The notes below the pieces were generated by a model that saw nothing but the letters and a program-made list of their open reading frames with translations, had not been told where the DNA came from and did no database searches. The translations under genes and the position numbers were made by a program. This document shows, one piece after another, positions 42,288 through 51,735 of a DNA stretch of 62,000 nucleotides (position 1 is the first letter of the stretch; each line of letters starts with the position of its first letter). The DNA is taken from the NCBI GenBank assembly GCA_016946835.1, contig JACVTC010000026.1:577501-639500 (forward strand), given 5' to 3'. The stretch comes from Neocallimastix lanati (nom. inval.). Lineage: Eukaryota > Neocallimastigomycota > Neocallimastigomycetes > Neocallimastigales > Neocallimastigaceae.

Positions 42288-45200
42288 TAGTGAACGATAA
42301 ATTAAGAAATTATTTGAATATTGCTTCTGTATGCTACTCTTTTAATGACATCTCTGACCATTTACCACTTATTCTTTCTTGTAAAAAAATATCTCCTGAT
42401 GGTTTTGTTACTCCCCCTCGGGATAAACAAATTAAGTGGTCTAATCGAATTTGTAGGGATAAACGTGAAGCAATCTTCTCTCATAATAAATTCACATGTT
42501 TACTGGATGAATTTGAACATAATGATAATCTAGACTCTAATACAATGGTTAAAAAACTTCTTGACACAGCAAATAAAATAGGCGATGACATTCATGCAAG
42601 AGTTCCTACAAATTTACAGGGTTCAGCGTTCCATTGTCCTGCTTATATTAAGAAATTATCACATGAAAAACATCTATTGTATAAAAGGATTAAAAATTTT
42701 AAACTTAGTAATGATCTGTCAAATCTTCAAGAATTTTGTGATCTCTCAAAAGAATATAGAGTTCTTTCTGATTATATCATTAGTATTAAAAGAAATATTA
42801 GGAATATTAGATTTAAAAATTTGATTCATTCCATCGGCGAATGTTTCTTAAAAAATGATGCCCAGCGTGGTTGGTCTGGACTTAAGAAAATTTCTAAACC
42901 TTCTTACTCTCCTTCCCAATCACCTGTATACATTAAAGATAAAGAAGGTAATGTTCTAGTATCCCAAGAAGATCAACTCAATCGTTTTGCAGAACACTAT
43001 GAAGAACTTGCTTCTGATATAACTGGTCACAGTCTTAATGAAAATTATTGGAAAAGAATACTTAATAATTCTTCTACTCCTCAGGAATCATGGGATATTA
43101 ATCAACCTATTTCCATGTCAGAAATTCATTCAACTGTTCTTTCAATGAAAAATAACAAAGCACCTGGTCCTGATGGTATACCTACAGAATTTTTTAAAGC
43201 ATTTTTTAATTTTGAGAGTAGAAATTCTTCTCAGGATGACTCTAATCAAGAGGTTACTTATTCCGATTGTGCAAAGTGTCTGTTATTACTTTTTAATAAA
43301 ATTTGGGATGGTGACTTTCCTAATGAATGGAACTCTGCTTCTATTGTTTCTATTCCTAAAAAAGGGGATCTTTCAGATTGTAATAATTATCGTGGTATTT
43401 CACTCATCAATGTAGGTTTAAAAATTCTATCAAAAATTGTCACTAAAAGAATATCGGACTATGCTTTTTCTAATGGAATAATTAGACCAGAACAGTTTGG
43501 TTTTAGAAATAAAGAAGAATGTATTAGTTTATTTGTATCCATTCGTGAAATTTGTCAAAGAAGAAAATTTAAGGATAAATTTACCTTTCTTGCCTTTCTT
43601 GACCTTAAAAAAGCTTATGATTCAGTTCCAATTTACAATATACTTACTAAACTAAATAATCTTGGTATTCGTGGTAAATGCCTTCAATTCATTACTAATC
43701 TATACCTTACCTCGAAGGCTCGTGCAAACTTTAATGGTAAACTTTCAAAAGAATTTCCAATACACCGTGGTGTTCGCCAAGGGTGTCCTCTCTCACCTAT
43801 TTTATTCAATATATTTATCAATGATATTTTTGATAAATGTAAAAGTTATGGTGTGATTACTGAAAAGAAAAAGTGTTGTGGTGGATTATTTGCTGATGAT
43901 ATTGTATTATTAGCTCCTACAAAATCTTCACTTAAAAACCTTTTGAATATTGCTCATGATTGGGGTATTAAAAATGAAATGACCTTTGGAATCAATAAAT
44001 GCGCTACACTAGTTGTTAAACCAAAGAATTTTATACCTTCAAGACATTATGAAAATCCTACATTTAAACTTGGTATGAACTATATACCAAGCACTAATCA
44101 ATATTCATATCTTGGTATACCTTTTAATGAATCGTTGGATTTAAAACCTATTATTGCTAAGATGAACAGTAAAATTAATTATACAGTTAACTCTTTCTTT
44201 AGATTTTTAACCAATAGGAATGTTCCTTTCTACTTTAAAACTCGTATACTAGTTTCTTTTGTCCTTAGTTCAGTTCTTTATTATGCTCCCTTACTTGGTT
44301 CAAATAAAAAGAATACTGAAAAAGCTCAAACTGCTTTTAATCGAGGTTTGTATTGGAGTTTCGGGTTTAAAAATAAAACCTCCAATACTTCAATTTACAA
44401 TATGTCTAAGGAACTTTCTATACCTCCTATAGCTAGTTTTTGTGCTAAGGCGATGATTCGATGCTTTAAAAAGTGGAAAGATTCTTCTTGTATTATTTCT
44501 CATTTAGTCAAAAATATACCTACACTTTCTCACTATTCATGGACGAAAAAAGCACGGAGTTTAGCAGTACACAAGCACAATAATAAACTTCCTGGAGAAA
44601 TAAGGAAGTTTTACTGGGAAAATATTCATTATTCAAGCACTCCTGCGATCAGATCTACAAAATACAAGAAATTTAAATTTGGTTTTAAAAAATTTATTCA
44701 ACGTCTATCACTTAAATATTCACAATTTTCTCTTGGATTTTTTTGGATTGGACGAATTAAATGTGGATTCAAATTTGATGTAAAAACGTATGTTAAAAGT
44801 AATCTAGTATCAGAAAATTGCCCAACATACTGCCCTTGTTGTGGTGAGAGTAACAGCATACCTAGTTTTACACACTGGATACTTTTATGTCCTAAATTTG
44901 AAGAATTTAGGCAACATTTCATTCCCTTTGTTGATGAAATTTTTATTTATTTTTCTCTAATTGTTCATGAGAAATCATTGAACATTCCTGATGATAAAGA
45001 GGAAGATTTTGATGATAATATCAATTTTTACGTGCTGTGTCTCCTTCTTGGCGGAAATGCAGTATTTGAAATCTTAAAGATCGGCTCGGGGGAAAGAAGG
45101 CGATATATTAATAATATTTTTCAATCACCTTCGAACGAGTCTTCTTTCCCGATTTCATATTTTGTGGGGCTTGCGGAATTCCTTACTAACGTTATGCCTA

Positions 45201-45397
45201 TTGTGATTGGTGATTTTTACACCATGATCGATTTGTATAGTGTTAGACCTACCGTTGTCAAGAGCGTCGACGTCGTAACGATAAGGCAAAGAAGAAATTC
45301 TGATACAGATTCGAATGATAATTTTCATCCACATGGAGTTATCTTCGATGAATGGGAAGAGTTAGAGGCCTTTTCGTCCTCGAATCTCATAACGTAG
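42212..45397 (+). CDS. LINE element 1 ORF, endonuclease end, reverse transcriptase and C-terminal domain
   Basis: An open frame of 1061 codons; the true protein starts upstream at 41313. Early residues finish the endonuclease (SCIDFIVV and ISDHLPLIL with the catalytic SDH). The reverse transcriptase shows DGIPTEFFKAFF (about 322), NNYRGISLIN, FLDLKKAYDSVP (about 463), GVRQGCPLSPILFN (about 519) and the catalytic FADD (about 560), then YLGIPF. A Cys/His knuckle (CPTYCPCC...H...C) lies at about 869-895. A C-terminal segment shared with the other families follows (VGLAEFLTN, KSVDVVTIR). It copies its RNA at a nicked target. Apart from the upstream frameshift the reverse transcriptase is intact. 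Confidence 0.9.
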   Translation: MVCYGYGRSSIYLVNGGKNSCIDFIVVNDKLRNYLNIASVCYSFNDISDHLPLILSCKKISPDGFVTPPRDKQIKWSNRICRDKREAIFSHNKFTCLLDEFEHNDNLDSNTMVKKLLDTANKIGDDIHARVPTNLQGSAFHCPAYIKKLSHEKHLLYKRIKNFKLSNDLSNLQEFCDLSKEYRVLSDYIISIKRNIRNIRFKNLIHSIGECFLKNDAQRGWSGLKKISKPSYSPSQSPVYIKDKEGNVLVSQEDQLNRFAEHYEELASDITGHSLNENYWKRILNNSSTPQESWDINQPISMSEIHSTVLSMKNNKAPGPDGIPTEFFKAFFNFESRNSSQDDSNQEVTYSDCAKCLLLLFNKIWDGDFPNEWNSASIVSIPKKGDLSDCNNYRGISLINVGLKILSKIVTKRISDYAFSNGIIRPEQFGFRNKEECISLFVSIREICQRRKFKDKFTFLAFLDLKKAYDSVPIYNILTKLNNLGIRGKCLQFITNLYLTSKARANFNGKLSKEFPIHRGVRQGCPLSPILFNIFINDIFDKCKSYGVITEKKKCCGGLFADDIVLLAPTKSSLKNLLNIAHDWGIKNEMTFGINKCATLVVKPKNFIPSRHYENPTFKLGMNYIPSTNQYSYLGIPFNESLDLKPIIAKMNSKINYTVNSFFRFLTNRNVPFYFKTRILVSFVLSSVLYYAPLLGSNKKNTEKAQTAFNRGLYWSFGFKNKTSNTSIYNMSKELSIPPIASFCAKAMIRCFKKWKDSSCIISHLVKNIPTLSHYSWTKKARSLAVHKHNNKLPGEIRKFYWENIHYSSTPAIRSTKYKKFKFGFKKFIQRLSLKYSQFSLGFFWIGRIKCGFKFDVKTYVKSNLVSENCPTYCPCCGESNSIPSFTHWILLCPKFEEFRQHFIPFVDEIFIYFSLIVHEKSLNIPDDKEEDFDDNINFYVLCLLLGGNAVFEILKIGSGERRRYINNIFQSPSNESSFPISYFVGLAEFLTNVMPIVIGDFYTMIDLYSVRPTVVKSVDVVTIRQRRNSDTDSNDNFHPHGVIFDEWEELEAFSSSNLIT

Positions 45398-45489
45398 TTT
45401 TTTAATATTAATATAAAAAAATAATTTCATGTATTTAAATTTCATGTATTTTTTAAAAAAAAATATTATTAAATAAAGTTTATTCCTAG

Positions 45490-45523
<34 letters not shown>

Positions 45524-45796
45524 ATTTAACTCTTTACTAATTTTGTGCCATTTTATTTCATCAATTCAATCTTAGTCATTAAATACTTTATGATATTCAA
45601 TTTAAATAATATACTGAAAAAAGTGCTAAATCAAATTATTTTTCAATCATTCAACAAACTACTAATTATCGAAATTATTTACTCCAAAAAGATATAAAAT
45701 TATTACAATTCTCATTATACTCAAGACTTTATAATAAAAATTGACTTTTTTTTATTTTTTTTTTTAGTTATTAATTTTTAGTTTTTTATTACTATT

Positions 45797-46789
45797 ATGG
45801 AAATCCAATTTATAAGAAATAAGAATTTCATTCTAAGAGGTTCAAGGTGCCACGGTATTCCAATGGAGAATACGAAACTACTCTTTATCCGCGGACTTCG
45901 ATCTTGGCCAGAAATCAAAATGAGAAGACATTTAAAGAAAACTCTGAATGAATTAAATGATAAGGTTTTATCAGTTAAACGTATTGCTAATTTTAATGAT
46001 GCATTCTTTAAAATTAAAATAGTAGGTAATGTAGAAGAATTAACATCTATTACTGATTGTATTAATAGTTTCAAACGTGCTTCAATTAACGTTATTAATT
46101 GTAGCAAAAGGAATCATAAATACAGTTTTTCTTCACTCAAAAGGAAACATTTTGCCTTATCAGAAAAAGTGAATTCATCTTATAATATCAACTTATTCAC
46201 TACTTCAAATTCAAATGCAGATTCAAGTCAAAATTCAAATTCAAGTTCAAATACAGATTCATGTTCAAGTTCAAATTCAAGTTCAAATACAGATTCATGT
46301 TCAAGTTCAAGTACAAGCTCAAGTTCAAGTTCAAGTACAAGTTCAAGTACAAGCTCAAGTTCAAGTTCAAGTACAAGTTTAAGTACAAGTTCAAGTACAG
46401 GTTCAAGTTCAAGTTCAAGTCCAAGTTCAAGTACAATTTCAAGTTCAAGTTCAAGTACAAGTTCAAGTACAAGTTCAAGTTCAAGTTCAAGTTCAAGTAC
46501 AAGTTCAAGTTCAATTTCAAATTTATGTTTAAATTCAGTTTCAAGCTCAGATTCAAATTCAAATTTCAGTTCAATCAATTATAATAATTCCAATAATATT
46601 AATAACACTCATATTAATAATAATACAGTTAAAGAATTTTCTCTATGTGTCAGTTGGAATACTAATGGATGGAACTTTGATAAAAAAGACAGTGTTGAAT
46701 TCTTTATTTCAATGTACAAACCACTTTTCTTATGCTTTCAGGAAACAGGAAATGGTTCAGGTTCTAGCAGTAAATATCCATGTTTGTAG
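45797..46789 (+). CDS. LINE element 2 ORF, N-terminal domain, Ser-rich tract and start of endonuclease
   Basis: 330 codons. The N-terminal ~110 residues match element 1 and element 5 (RGSRCHGIP, LLFIRGLRSWPEIKM, VLSVKRIANFNDAFFKIKI). A Ser/Thr/Asn-rich tract (about 135-270) is encoded by TTCAAG-type repeats and is absent from family A. The endonuclease begins LCVSWNTNGWN and reaches the catalytic-Glu motif LCFQETGNG, then breaks off. The next homologous sequence (KLYKSIKRR..) belongs well beyond the endonuclease, so most of that domain is deleted near 46770-46800. Confidence 0.8.
   Translation: MEIQFIRNKNFILRGSRCHGIPMENTKLLFIRGLRSWPEIKMRRHLKKTLNELNDKVLSVKRIANFNDAFFKIKIVGNVEELTSITDCINSFKRASINVINCSKRNHKYSFSSLKRKHFALSEKVNSSYNINLFTTSNSNADSSQNSNSSSNTDSCSSSNSSSNTDSCSSSSTSSSSSSSTSSSTSSSSSSSTSLSTSSSTGSSSSSSPSSSTISSSSSSTSSSTSSSSSSSSSTSSSSISNLCLNSVSSSDSNSNFSSINYNNSNNINNTHINNNTVKEFSLCVSWNTNGWNFDKKDSVEFFISMYKPLFLCFQETGNGSGSSSKYPCL
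46200..46606 (+). repeat. hexamer-based coding repeat, Ser-rich tract of family B
   Basis: Variants of TTCAAG, TACAAG and CTCAAG in tandem. The same tract with different copy number is at 39786-40192, so it expands and contracts. Shadow frames (Lys/Phe-rich and Leu/Asn-rich on the other strand) are artefacts. Confidence 0.8.
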
Positions 46790-46799
46790 TTTTAATTTG

Positions 46800-49524
46800 C
46801 AAAAACTCAAAATGAAATTATATAAATCCATTAAAAGAAGAGGTTCTTATCATAATTTAGATGAATTTGAAGAATTAATTGATAAATATAATAGAATGTG
46901 CAAAATTATTCATCATATGTGTAATATTTATAGGAAAACTGAATACCAACATTGGATTAATACAGGATGTGAATATATGAAATCTCATAACCCTAAAAAA
47001 GCTTGGAAATGGCTTAAAACAACAGCAAAAGTAGATAAATTTAAAAATATGTCAAATTCTCCAGTAAAGGACAAAAATGGTAAACTAGCTACTTCTACTA
47101 AAGAACAGTTAGAAGTATGGCACAATCACTATAAAAAACTTGCTTCAAGCCATTCTGATATCAATAGTGCATTAATCGAATGGTATAATAAATTTTCCAA
47201 TGGAACAATTAGGTATACGAGACACAATGAATGGGATATAAATCAAGACATCAGTATAGAAGAAATTAGAGAAGCAATTTTGGCTACTCCAAATTTTAGA
47301 GCTTCAGGCCCGGATGGAATTCCTATTGAATTTTATAAAGCTTTAATTCCTCCGGATGACGAAAATTCAGTAAATAATTCTTCTTCTGGTTTAAATTGTT
47401 TACAGAAGATATACTCAAGAATTTGGAATGGAGAATTTCCTAGCTCATGGAATGAAGCAAGTATTATATCTATTCCTAAAAAAAGGAGATGATCTATCTG
47501 ATTGTGACAATTATCGAGGTATCTCTCTGATTAACAATGGTATTAAACTCATTTCGAAAATAGTCTCCAAAAGAATTTCAGAATATGGACTTAAAAATAA
47601 TTTTATTAGGCCAGAGCAATTTGGATTTCGTACTAAAGAAGAATGTGTTAGTTTATTTATTTCAATTCGAGAAATTTGTCAAAGGCGTAAAAATGATAAT
47701 AAAGAAACTTACCTGGCTTTTCTAGATTTAAAAAAGGCATATGATTCTGTTCCAATAGGTAATATTTTATATAAATTAGATGCTTTAGGTATTAGAGGTA
47801 AATGTTATCAATTTATAAAAAATCTATATTTGACATCCAAAGCTAGTGTTAAAATTGATGATCAATATTCGGAATCTTTTAATATTATGAAAGGAGTTAG
47901 ACAAGGTTGTCCACTATCACCAATTCTTTTCAATCTTTTTATTAATGACATTTTTAATGATGTTTCAGAACTTGGAATTCCTTTAGGCGAATCTAGATGT
48001 TGTGGTGGACTCTTTGCAGATGATATTGTTCTATGCGCACCGTCAAGAACTAAGTTGAAAAAAATGCTTAAGAAGGTAAATGAATGGGCTAAATTTAATA
48101 TGATGAATTTTGGAATTAATAAGTGTGCAACGATGGTGATTCGACCAGACACACCTCTTTTTCAAAATAAAAGAGATCCTACTTTTTATCTTGCTGGTCA
48201 ACCAATTCCAATAACTAAATGTTATACCTATTTAGGTATACCATTTGATAAAAGCTTATCGTTGAAACCTATTATTAAATTACTTAACTCTAAAGTAACT
48301 AAAGCTCTCTTTTCTGTTAGTAAATTTCTTTCAAATTCCAAAATTCCTATTCCATTTAAGAAGATTATAATTAACTTTTATGTACTTAGTAAAGTCTCTT
48401 ACTTTGCACCTTTACTTGGTTCGAATAAAACGAGAACAAATAATACTCAGAAATTAATTAATAAAGGATTAAGATGGATTGCAGGTATACAAAAAGCCAA
48501 ATCATTTATTAATGTATATTCTATTTCAAAAGATTTACATATTCCTCCATTGTCAGCTAAGTGTGCTTTGTCTCAGGTCAAATGTTTTGATAAATGGAAA
48601 AATTCAAATTGTATTATTTCCTATTTAGTTAATAATATTCCAAAATCTAGAAAATATACATGGACAAAAGAAAGTAGAACTCTTAAACGTAAACTAGAGA
48701 AAAGAGGTAATAACGATAATAAAATCAAGGATTTTTATTGGAAAAGAGATATGAAAATCAATTCTATTAAAGCTGAGTTTTATGACAAAAACAAATTCGA
48801 AGAAACATCAAAATTTATAAAACTTTGTTATGACTATCCTGATCTTTCATATGGTTTCTATTGGCTATTGAGAGCACGAAGCGGATATAGATTAGATGCT
48901 AGAATTGCTAAAGCTGCAAAAATAGTGGACCAAATGTGTCCTAATTTTTGTCCCTGTTGTAAAAGTAATAAACAATGGATAAGTCATTGGTTAATTGATT
49001 GTCCCTTTTTCAATCATACTCGTAGTAAAGTTAATGATAAAATTTTATTTTTATATAATGCTTTTTACCGTGGCAACCTAACAAATGATATTGTTAATAG
49101 TAATAATGATAATAGTAATAGTAATAATAGTAATAGTTATAATAGTAATAATAATATTAGTAATAGTATTTTTAGTAATGTTAGTAATAGTATTGAAAAT
49201 AATGTGTATATTGATTCTAGTGTGTGTGAAAAAGTGTTTAATTTCCTTCTTGGAGGTCGAAGTATTAATAACAGTACAAGGGAATGGAAGGATCTATTTA
49301 AGTGCCAGATGAAATCAGGTGCTTATTCTGATACTCCGTTCTTAGTGGTTACTGCGGCACTTCTCCAATCGATTATACCTATTGCTATTGGCCAGCAATG
49401 GTCTTTATTCAATAGGTTCAAATCGAATCGTACTACTACTACCAAGAGCGTCAATGCTGAAGAAACAGTAAGACAGGCCAGCAGGGCTAGCGCAACCAAT
49501 GAAGATCATAATTTTGTATCTTAA
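46800..49524 (+). CDS. LINE element 2 ORF, reverse transcriptase and C-terminal domain (frameshifted)
   Basis: Coding resumes at about 46800 (KLYKSIKRRGSYHN) after the endonuclease deletion. It stays open through GPDGIPIEFYKAL to the A-run at 47479-47485, where ISIPKK runs into a stop. The frame continues one base over (GDDLSDCDNYRGISLIN) to 49524. The sister fragment at 54600 has one A fewer, so a one-base insertion broke this copy. Reverse-transcriptase motifs are FLDLKKAYDSVP, GVRQGCPLSPILFN and GGLFADDIVLCAP. The knuckle CPNFCPCC and an Asn/Ser repeat follow. The C-terminus carries TKSVNAEETVRQ, more diverged than in families A, C and D. Confidence 0.85.
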
Positions 49525-49759
49525 AATTATGATTAACATTGCGAAGTCAAAGTTAATTATTATACTTCAGTATAATAATGCCCTTGTGAAGTCTTACAAA
49601 TATTAATTAAATGAAACTAGAATATATTATACCATTATTTTATTTTTATTTTGTGTTGTGTTTTATTTTTTGTTTATTTTTTTATCTTTTTTTTTTATTA
49701 TTTTATTACATGTATTTTATCAAATATTTAATTAATAAAGATGAAACAAGTTTGCTGCC

Positions 49760-49792
<33 letters not shown>

Positions 49793-49794
<2 letters not shown>

Positions 49795-51627
49795 ACTGTG
49801 AAAAGTATGGTGTTAATATTGGAAGAAAAAAGTGTTGTGGTGGACTCTTTGCTGATGATGTTGTTCTCATTGCTCCAAGTGCAAAAAATTTAGAAAAATT
49901 ACTATAAAAGGTACATAGATGGGCTAATTTAAATGAAATGACTTTTGGTATTGAAAAATGTGCAACTATGGTTATAAAACCAATGAACTTCCAATCTCCT
50001 CCAAACTATAGTGACCCAACCTTCTATTTAGGAATGAATGCTATTCCTAAAGTTTCTAGTTATATTTATCTTGGTATTCCTTTTTCTGATGATCTCTTAC
50101 TAGAACACATTATATCTCACAAGCATTTTAAAGTTAGAAAATCCCTTCTTTCATTTACACATTTCTTCTCAAATAAACTTATCCCTATTGCATACAAGAA
50201 AAAAGTTCTTCAATCCTTTGTTATTAGTAAAGTAATTTATTATTCTCCTTTACTTGGTTCAAACAAATCTAGAACGGCCAGAATTCAAACATTAATTAAT
50301 ACTGGTCTATTTTGGTGTATCGGCTCCTTCTCTAAAAATGGTAAAACAAGTTCAGAAGACAATGACTATATTAGACATAATTCTACTATGAGTACTTATG
50401 TTTTATCTCGAGATCTAAGCATTCCTCCTATTGCTGGTGTCTGCGCAGCCTTAATAGATTAAATCATTTGCAAAAATGGAGTAAATCAAACTGTATTATA
50501 AAGGATCTTATTAAATCTATTCCCAAAATGCATTATTATTCTTGGACTAAAGAATCAAGAACACTGTATAAAAAAATCAAAAAATATAAATGTGAAAAAT
50601 ATGACGATATTTTAGAACGTTACTGGAAATCAGTTTCCAAATTTCAAGGTATTAAAGGTCAAAATTACCATTGTAATAAGTTCTCAAACAATAAAGCTAT
50701 AATTATGCTTAGCTTAAAATATCCCCAATTCAACTTAGGGTTTTCATGGATTATACGTTTACGCTGTGGTTATAAATACAATACTACTATTGCTATTAGA
50801 ATGGGTAGAGTTTCAGAAGATTGTCCCAAGTCTTGCCCCTGTTGTGGCGAAGATAAACAATCTTTTGAACATTGGATTTTTAAATGCGATGCTTTTGCAT
50901 CTTTTAGATGGAATTCTTTAAATTTCATCGATGATCTCTATGTTTTATTCCTTAGGAAGATTAGAGCGTTTAATCCTCTTTCTTCCTATGACTCTATTTC
51001 TAATTTTGAAGATTATATCAATCATTATATATATTTGTTCCTTCTTGGTGGGACTTTAGTTTTAAATGAGCTACATTTCGATAGTGGGGAACAGAGACAA
51101 TTAAATGAACTACTTTTCAAAGGTTCATCTGAGTCACCTGTTCCAAAAATTGTGGGCTTGGCGGAATTCTTAACAAGTGCAATACCTATCAAAAGTAGTT
51201 CGTTTGAGCTATTATATGATAGGTATTGCAAAATACCAAACTTATCTAAGAGCGTCGACGTCGTACTGATAAGGCATAATGATAATACAGGATCGTCATC
51301 TATTTCTACGAAGGATGAATCTTGCCCTAGTAGTTCAATAAATGATGAGTCCGGGGAGAGTTTAGTGGACACCACACTATCTATTTTAAAGATGTTACTT
51401 CTAGGTTTTATTTCTTTTTTATTTGTTAGGAAGGGAAAAATTCCCGCATAGTACAACTTGCCGAAATACATAGTATTTTCGAGCTTTTTTTATTTTTTTA
51501 TTTTTTTAATTTTTTATTTTTAATTTCAAATGCACTTTTCACCTACATGTATTTTTTTCAAATAAAATTTAATAAAGTTTTGGAAGAGTATTCTCTTCCC
51601 TGTCTAAAAAAAAAAAAAAAAAAAAAA
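49793..51627 (+). pseudogene. LINE element 3 (family C), 5'-truncated
   Basis: Begins within the reverse transcriptase, directly after the poly(A) of element 2, at TGACTGTGAAAAGTATGGTG. GGLFADDVVLIAP holds the catalytic Asp pair. A TAA at about 49905 interrupts NLEKLL-KVHRWA, and a frameshift near 50460 separates the ORFs at 49938-50462 and 50468-51451. The rest includes YLGIPFSDD, the knuckle CPKSCPCCGEDKQSFEHW and the C-terminal GLAEFLTS..KSVDVVLIRHN. The 3' UTR ends CTGTCT and A22 (51606-51627). It is about 97 percent identical to the 39041 fragment over the shared part by eye. Confidence 0.85.
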
Positions 51628-51735
51628 GAACACTGTATAAAAAAATCAAAAAATATAAATGTGAAAAATATTACAATCCGGAACACCCCTTACTTTTCAT
51701 ATTACAATGAATAAAATCGCCCTATGTACTCTAAT
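51628..51735 (+). other. 44-base duplicated LINE piece plus unassigned sequence
   Basis: 51628-51671 is an exact copy of 50559-50602 inside element 3 (GAACACTGTATAAAAAAATC start). The next 64 bases (TTACAATCCGGAACACCCC...) match nothing else in the window that I could find. Confidence 0.7.

Larger units (their letters stand above)
40586..45520 (+). mobile_element. LINE element 1 (family A), near full length
   Basis: The 5' end CCCCAATGAAGTGGACTG (40586 on) begins immediately after the left target-site copy. The 5' UTR is about 727 bases, the coding part is 41313-45397, and the 3' UTR carries AATAAAG, GTCT and A28 (45493-45520). The same 5' UTR recurs in element 5 at 54656-55100. It is inserted in the 5' UTR of element 2. 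It is the most complete copy in the cluster, inactivated at least by one frameshift near 42250. Confidence 0.88.
40574..45532. repeat. target-site duplication pair of element 1
   Basis: TTTATTTAACTC occurs exactly at 40574-40585 and at 45521-45532, directly after the poly(A) tail. It defines the insertion limits of element 1. Confidence 0.85.
40193..49792 (+). mobile_element. LINE element 2 (family B), interrupted by element 1
   Basis: The 5' UTR begins at about 40193 (CCCCGAGCAGGGGTGTACTC). It is split at 40585/45533 by element 1 and resumes to the ATG at 45797. The coding part runs to 49524. The 3' UTR ends GCTGCCGTT followed by A30 (49763-49792). The 5' UTR shares AGATTGATTCACTC and a downstream TTATTTAAC with the 5' UTRs of elements 1 and 5, which confirms that the two halves belong together. 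No flanking duplication was found, and the right flank is another truncated LINE. Confidence 0.75.
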
